12,787 nt of DNA, taken from assembly GCA_024196135.1 (NCBI GenBank), contig JAMQCK010001039.1:1-12787 (forward strand). Reading direction: 5' to 3'. The translations under genes were made by a program, and so were the position numbers. The notes below the pieces were generated by a model. The model was not told where the DNA came from and ran no database searches. It worked only from the letters and a program-made list of their open reading frames with translations. The DNA comes from Pleurotus ostreatus/Saccharomyces cerevisiae fusant. Lineage: Eukaryota > Opisthokonta. Every line of letters starts with the position of its first letter. The stretch's first letter is position 1. Positions 8,613 to 12,787 of this stretch are shown piece after piece.

Positions 8613-11359
8613 CTATGCGCCAGACCTGGTCTTTATGGCGAGGAAGGGGCGGATGGTGCGTATGTGGACGAGACTGTCACGCTCGTACGGTACCTCCTTG
8701 CCGAAGGTGAGGGATAGGTCGTACCCCATTATCATCCGCTTCTCTAGCTGTCTTATATCAGAGAGCTTTGGCGTGCGGCCCGCAGATGCATCCGTGGAGG
8801 TACGCCAGAGGAAGCGCGCACGGCGAAACCTATAAACAGGGTTAGCTGATGATCCATGCGAAAAAATAGAGGACGCACTCCTCATAGTCCTCTAACAATG
8901 TTTCCATATCATCCGTGGACTGGGTTCGGCTCAGAGCGTAACCTCGTAACGGCCCGCGGGCAGCGAACACATTCGACGGTCCCGCGCTGGCGTGATATTC
9001 GACTTCCAGCTCCGACATGGGGATATATCGCGAGGGCCATACGAGAAGGCCAGGCGTTGGACGATGGGGCGTACGTGACGAAGACGACACACCAGATCCA
9101 AAGTCCAGTCCCTCGTCGTCGTCGTCATCTGCTACGACAGAGCGCGGCCGCAGCGTGTCGGTGGACGCGGATCGGCGGGTAGAGGACCGCCTTCGCGGCA
9201 GAGAGGAAGATCGTGGTGGCCGCGGAATGACAGGAGTAGTCGGGTCGGTCGCAGGCGGAGACGCCGACGTCGGCGTCGGGGATGGTGTAGTTCCCGATAG
9301 CTCGAAAAAGGATTCTTCGTCTTCGGATAGCAGCATCGACTCTCGCTTACTCTTGATCTTGTGCCGAAGTACTGCATCCGGCGGCGCCAACATGACTTCG
9401 TATGGCAACATCTCGTGCACGCTGTCCACGCCGAACACGTCCAGCAGGGCTTGGCGTGCGACGACGTGCGGATGCTCCGGGAGGTTGTTGTTGGCGCGAA
9501 TCTCAAGGAAACTCTGCTCAAGACTGAGGCTCTTGTCGAGGCCCTCGAGCCAGGCCAAGGAAACGTTGACGCAGCCAGGACCCGCAGGCGCGCGGTCGGC
9601 AGGGGTCTGTCCGGCCGCAAGTCCAGGGCGCACCGGGTAGGCATCGTGTGCAACGTCCAGGACAGGGTCCTCCTCGACCGACTTCGGCTTTTCCCACTTG
9701 GACAGTTTGGTGCATATTTGCACGTACGTCTGCGGCTCCGTGACCTTTCCGACGTCGTCGCCCTCGTTGTCGACAGCCACGAGCTCCTCACGCGGCACAG
9801 GGTCAATGACCTCCACTCCCTGCGTCTCCCAAGTTATTTTGAGCAAGCCAGGTAGTTTGATCAGAGGTTGCTTGTTCTTCCACTGGGAGGTGCTCGGCGT
9901 GCTCGGCGTCTCGGGCGTCTCGAGCGTAGGGGTACAGGCAGGTGCAGCCTCGGATTCGGTGAGGGGCAAAAACTTGTTGTCGGGCCAAGGCTGACTTTGC
10001 GCGAGGCGTTGCTCGATGGACATCGGCCCCTCGTCGTCCTCGATGATGCGAGAAAGCGGGCGGCTGCTTCTCTTCCAGGAAACGTCCACTGGCACTGGGT
10101 TCGCCTCGCCTTGGGCGAGAAGTTCCCCCAAGTGGGAGCCAGCGAGCGATTTGGGGAGAGGCGTTCCTTCGACGATGCGACCCCCATACGGGAAGATCAG
10201 GTCGTCGATGATCACTTCCAATCGGCCACCCACTCGCAAAACGCGATGGGCCTCCCGAAAGAGGAACTGATAGTCCCCGTCCTCGCGGAGGGCCAGTTGC
10301 GGCCCGCTCAGCCGGACGAAGTCGAAGGTTCCGTCTTTGAAGGGAAGGGTATGCGTGAGGCTGGACCGCATGGTGAGTTGCAAGTAGCGAACAAGAAATA
10401 AGGAGACGTACAAGTCACAGCACACGGGCGTAATGTTCTTCTTTTCTTTGAGCTTCATCGAGTGCACGTTTGTGATATCGAGCCCAACGAAGTGGGTGTT
10501 TGGCCAATCTTGGGCGGCGTTCATCGCCCACCAGCCTTCCCCGCAGCCGAGGTCGAGTACTGCGCGAGGCGCAGTGCCGCAGGGGAACATGGTCGCCCCA
10601 CCCGATAGGCGCCAAAAGAGTATCTCGTTCTGTTGTTGACTGAAGCAGGCGTCAGTTGAAAGTACAGAGAAGAGCCGGCAACACACTGAAGACTCACGTA
10701 GTCAACGTCGACCGATTCCAATTGAGGGGATATGGCCCAGGAGTGGAGATGCGATATTCGCAGGACAGGTCGTGATAGGACAGTTGCTGGGGCACATAGT
10801 CGCCCAACTGGGGAAAATGCAGGCGCTGGACGTTCCAGTTCTCGCTCGGGTCCTTCTCCGTAGGCTTTTCGCCACTCTGAGAAGGCGAGGGTCTGTGACC
10901 CAGGAAGAATCTCTTGCCCTCGGCCTTCTCGCCTTTGCGAGCTCGATCCGACGAGGCTGAGGGCGTGTCGTCCTGTGGCGAAGGAAAGGCCCAGTCGTCG
11001 TCTGACGATGATGAGTCATGGTCTTCTGCGGACGTCCTGCGTGTGTTGGTATCGCCCGACGAAGCATTGCGCACGAAGCTGTTGTTGCGGCTGTGGGTCC
11101 GGAGGGTGGTTGTGGAAGGCCTCGGCTTCAAGTAGGGCGGGAGGCCTTCAACGAAGGTTCGGTAGAAAGGACGCTTGGGAGTGTTGCCGCGGGGGATGGG
11201 GTGGCTGGTATCGGGGGCGGGTAGTTGGGTGGCATCCGGGGTAGATGGTTGGGTGGCATCCGGGGTAGGTGGTTGGGTGGCATCCGGGAGGTGATGGGTA
11301 CCGTCCGTAACTTGCTCGGCCACATTAGCGACTGGACCGCTTGATAGCGTCATCATCAT
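8613..11359 (-). CDS. SAM-dependent methyltransferase-domain protein, 862 residues
   Basis: Four exons on minus: 11359-10698, 10639-10412, 10360-8879 and 8829-8613, with introns of 58, 51 and 49 bases. Residues 1-200 are low-complexity, Ser/Pro/Thr-rich and include an eight-residue tandem repeat. A conserved lead-in (NWNRSTLTTQQQNEILFWRL) precedes a class I Rossmann methyltransferase core. Motif I is VLDLGCGEG (248-256), the acidic residue after strand 2 is D275 (FVGLDI), and LPFKDGTFDFVR (302-313) is the motif IV region. AHRVLRVGGRLEV follows. After the core come a long linker, a conserved-looking segment around LLDVFGVDSVHEMLPYE, a Ser/Pro/Arg-rich disordered stretch with an acidic run, and a C-terminal block (RRARFLWRTSTDASAG). 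Exon 4 restores this last block; without the 49-base intron the frame would stop at 8842. The substrate is unknown. LaeA-like and other fungal methyltransferases share this core, so no closer name is justified. Confidence 0.82.
11220..11290 (-). repeat. 24-bp coding tandem repeat
   Basis: The blocks GGCATCCGGG at about 11230, 11254 and 11278 (plus-strand reading) recur with a 24-base period. They encode PDATQPPT, PDATQPST and PDATQLPA in the N-terminus of the methyltransferase. A degenerate fourth unit (PDTSHPIP) follows. The period is a multiple of three, so copy changes would keep the frame. Confidence 0.85.
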
Positions 11360-11794
11360 GGCTGGATATCGAGTCTTCGGGTGATCGTGAGGGGTTGGTA
11401 GATGGAGAGGCTGTTAAGGATACAAGAGCGCTATTCGCGGTCGGTTTCGGTGTTTGGAGGTCCCCGCAGAAAGCAGGGGTCGTGGGAGGTTTGCGGCGCC
11501 AGGCCTGCGCAACGGTTTCTTATAAAGAGGGGGGTCGTGGCTTTGTTGGAGCGCCGGTCCTTGACATTTGGCTTTGTTGTTTGCCCCGACCATGCATCAA
11601 TGTAACCTACGGGTGAGGGTTTACAGGCGTATGACGAGGTCCGCGCACTTATTGAGCCTTTTGGGGCAGTGTTTGTGTTGGGCTTGAATGGGTATATGTT
11701 GCCGAAGCCGAACGACGTTGGTCGTTAAGATGCCAAATGGAGCGGAGAATGAGAGAAATCTTCTATGTTACAATGTCTATGATACAGATAGCTG
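11360..11794. other. Intergenic region, methyltransferase promoter
   Basis: About 435 bases between the ARL3 stop and the methyltransferase start, both on minus. Apart from the possible TATA box, no gene, repeat or RNA structure was recognised. Confidence 0.5.
11519..11524 (-). promoter_or_regulatory. Possible TATA box of the methyltransferase gene
   Basis: TATAAG on the minus strand at 11524-11519, about 160 bases before the ATG at 11359. The distance is long but plausible with a longer 5' UTR. The plus strand also reads TATAAAG here. Confidence 0.3.
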
Positions 11795-12718
11795 TCAAGA
11801 CGACGCCACGCCTTTGTGCAGCTCGCTGGGGCAAAAAGTCAGCAAAAATGGGCGTCGCAAACACCGAAACGCACCGTCGGCTGTTCTGCACGCGTAGGAA
11901 AAGCCAATCAACCGCGTCGCGAACGCCCGTGCTGCAGGTCATGAGAGTCATTGGTTGAGGGTCAATCACGCTAAGGCATACCCTTCAATAGCACTGACGC
12001 CGAGTACCTCAAGGCTGGCAATTCGTTCGCGCCGTGTACCGTCGTTTCCGTCGCCGCTTCCATCGTAGCGGTTTCGTCGTTGGCTTTCGATCTTGCGCTG
12101 ATAGTAGTCCTCGTAGTCGTGACGAATCTCCTCGACGGAGAGGCTATTAGGCGAGTCTTGCTTGTTGGCGAGCAGAAGCAGGGGAACATTCAGGATCTGC
12201 GGCGCGGACAGCACGGAGTCTATAGTCCTTACACGCTAGTGAGCAGGGTAATGAACGGACGGATGGGCGTGGCACATACCAAACACCTCCCAGCCCTCGC
12301 TCAGACGCTCGCGGTCTTCCGCATCTACAACGTAGACCACTGCGTGACAGTCATCGTAGTAACGATGCCATATGTTCCTGATTCCTCGTTGCCCGCCCAA
12401 ATCCCAGAACTGAAGGATGGTCGAGGGGAGGGTGATGGTGCCGGCTGCGAGCCGGTCGGTCCTCCTTCACGGAAACCTCGCGGCTAACACGCACTATTCT
12501 GGCCGACTGTGGGCCCAATCTTATCTGGGGTCAGGCCTGGGGTTTCGTTGTAAAGGGTCTTGATCTTCTCCAGTAGCGTCGTCTTCCCTGCGCCATCGAG
12601 ACCGATGATAATCACAGAGAATTCCTCCTTTCTGGTGTTATTAGCGCCAGCGCAGACCCTCCACGACGCGCACTCACCTCGTAAGGTGTTCATGGAGTCC
12701 CTTCAGTAGGTGGTACAT
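11795..12718 (-). CDS. ARL3: Arf-like GTPase, Arl3/ARFRP1 type
   Basis: Golgi-acting Arf-family GTPase; in yeast Arl3 recruits Arl1 and its golgin effector to the trans-Golgi. Six exons: 12718-12678, 12631-12495, 12444-12280, 12219-11982, 11931-11875 and 11825-11795, giving 222 residues (yeast Arl3 is 198). The start MYHLLKGL matches the family's M-[FY]-x-L-x-x-G-L. There is no Gly 2 for myristoylation, as expected for Arl3, which is N-acetylated instead. P-loop GLDGAGKT (24-31), switch I Thr 55 in PTVGQN, WDLGGQ (73-78, catalytic Gln 78), NKQD (133-136) and SAIEG (190-194) are all present. The P-loop has Gly where most Arfs have Asn (GLDNAGKT). An extra basic/glycine-rich stretch of roughly 25 residues lies between NKQD and SAIEG. 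The last intron (49 bases, GTGCGT donor, CTGAC branch site, TTTGCCCCAG acceptor) gives the ending NSRRELHKGVASS. Without splicing, an unrelated 35-residue tail would be read. Confidence 0.9.
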
Positions 12719-12787
12719 GAGCGGGGAGGCACAGGTGTAGACTATTGATGAGCGCACGCGGCGTACTTGACCGTGTTTGGTAGCGCG

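Noticed and set aside
9017..9855. Long plus-strand frames antisense to the methyltransferase
   Set aside because: They mirror the codon bias of the minus-strand gene, are Ser/Arg-rich without structure, and have no domain.
8842..10686. Methyltransferase read as one uninterrupted 614-codon frame
   Set aside because: The frame starts inside intron 1, runs through the 51-base intron 2 and stops inside intron 3. The spliced model restores conserved sequence at both ends.
5526..11359. Biosynthetic gene cluster from the P450 and methyltransferase
   Set aside because: No core synthase, transporter or regulator lies between them, and the methyltransferase does not resemble a tailoring enzyme. Adjacency alone is not enough.
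12484..12693. Alternative ARL3 start (MNTLRG...)
   Set aside because: It starts in a different frame inside exon 1 and reads through intron 1; the ATG at 12718 gives the family-typical MYHLLKGL and a proper splice join.

Overview
The window looks like nuclear DNA of a filamentous basidiomycete, most likely a wood- or litter-decaying mushroom-forming fungus. The genes are GC-rich and split by many introns of 46-65 bases. I placed 28 introns by matching protein families across exon joins. The left edge holds the start of a GH7 cellobiohydrolase, which fits a cellulose degrader. No species is assigned.

Layout, left to right: (1) 1-152, minus: first 50 codons of a secreted GH7 cellulase, cut by the window edge, with a TATA box and two Cre1-type sites upstream. 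(2) 1238-2169, plus: vacuolar H+-ATPase proteolipid c'' (VMA16), six exons. (3) 2354-2729, minus, and 4546-4920, plus: two paralogous small secreted proteins with an eight-cysteine CFEM-like pattern. They are divergent, with identical intron positions and phases and the same TATA core. The 1.8 kb between their starts holds a 20-bp tandem repeat and a 336-bp foldback element with 79-bp inverted arms. (4) 5526-7737, minus: a 12-exon cytochrome P450 whose motifs are all present but which carries one in-frame TAA at codon 144. (5) 8613-11359, minus: an 862-residue SAM-dependent methyltransferase with long low-complexity stretches. (6) 11795-12718, minus: an Arl3/ARFRP1-type small GTPase in six exons.

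The window mixes housekeeping trafficking and acidification genes (VMA16, ARL3) with accessory genes (GH7, the CFEM pair, P450). I see no shared pathway linking them and no clear biosynthetic cluster: the P450 and the methyltransferase are neighbours, but no core synthase is present. The most distinctive part is 2354-4920, the CFEM pair with its repeat-rich shared upstream region. The P450 nonsense codon is the clearest sign of gene decay. Exon joins rest on reading-frame continuity, splice signals and remembered family patterns; no alignment or transcript data were available.
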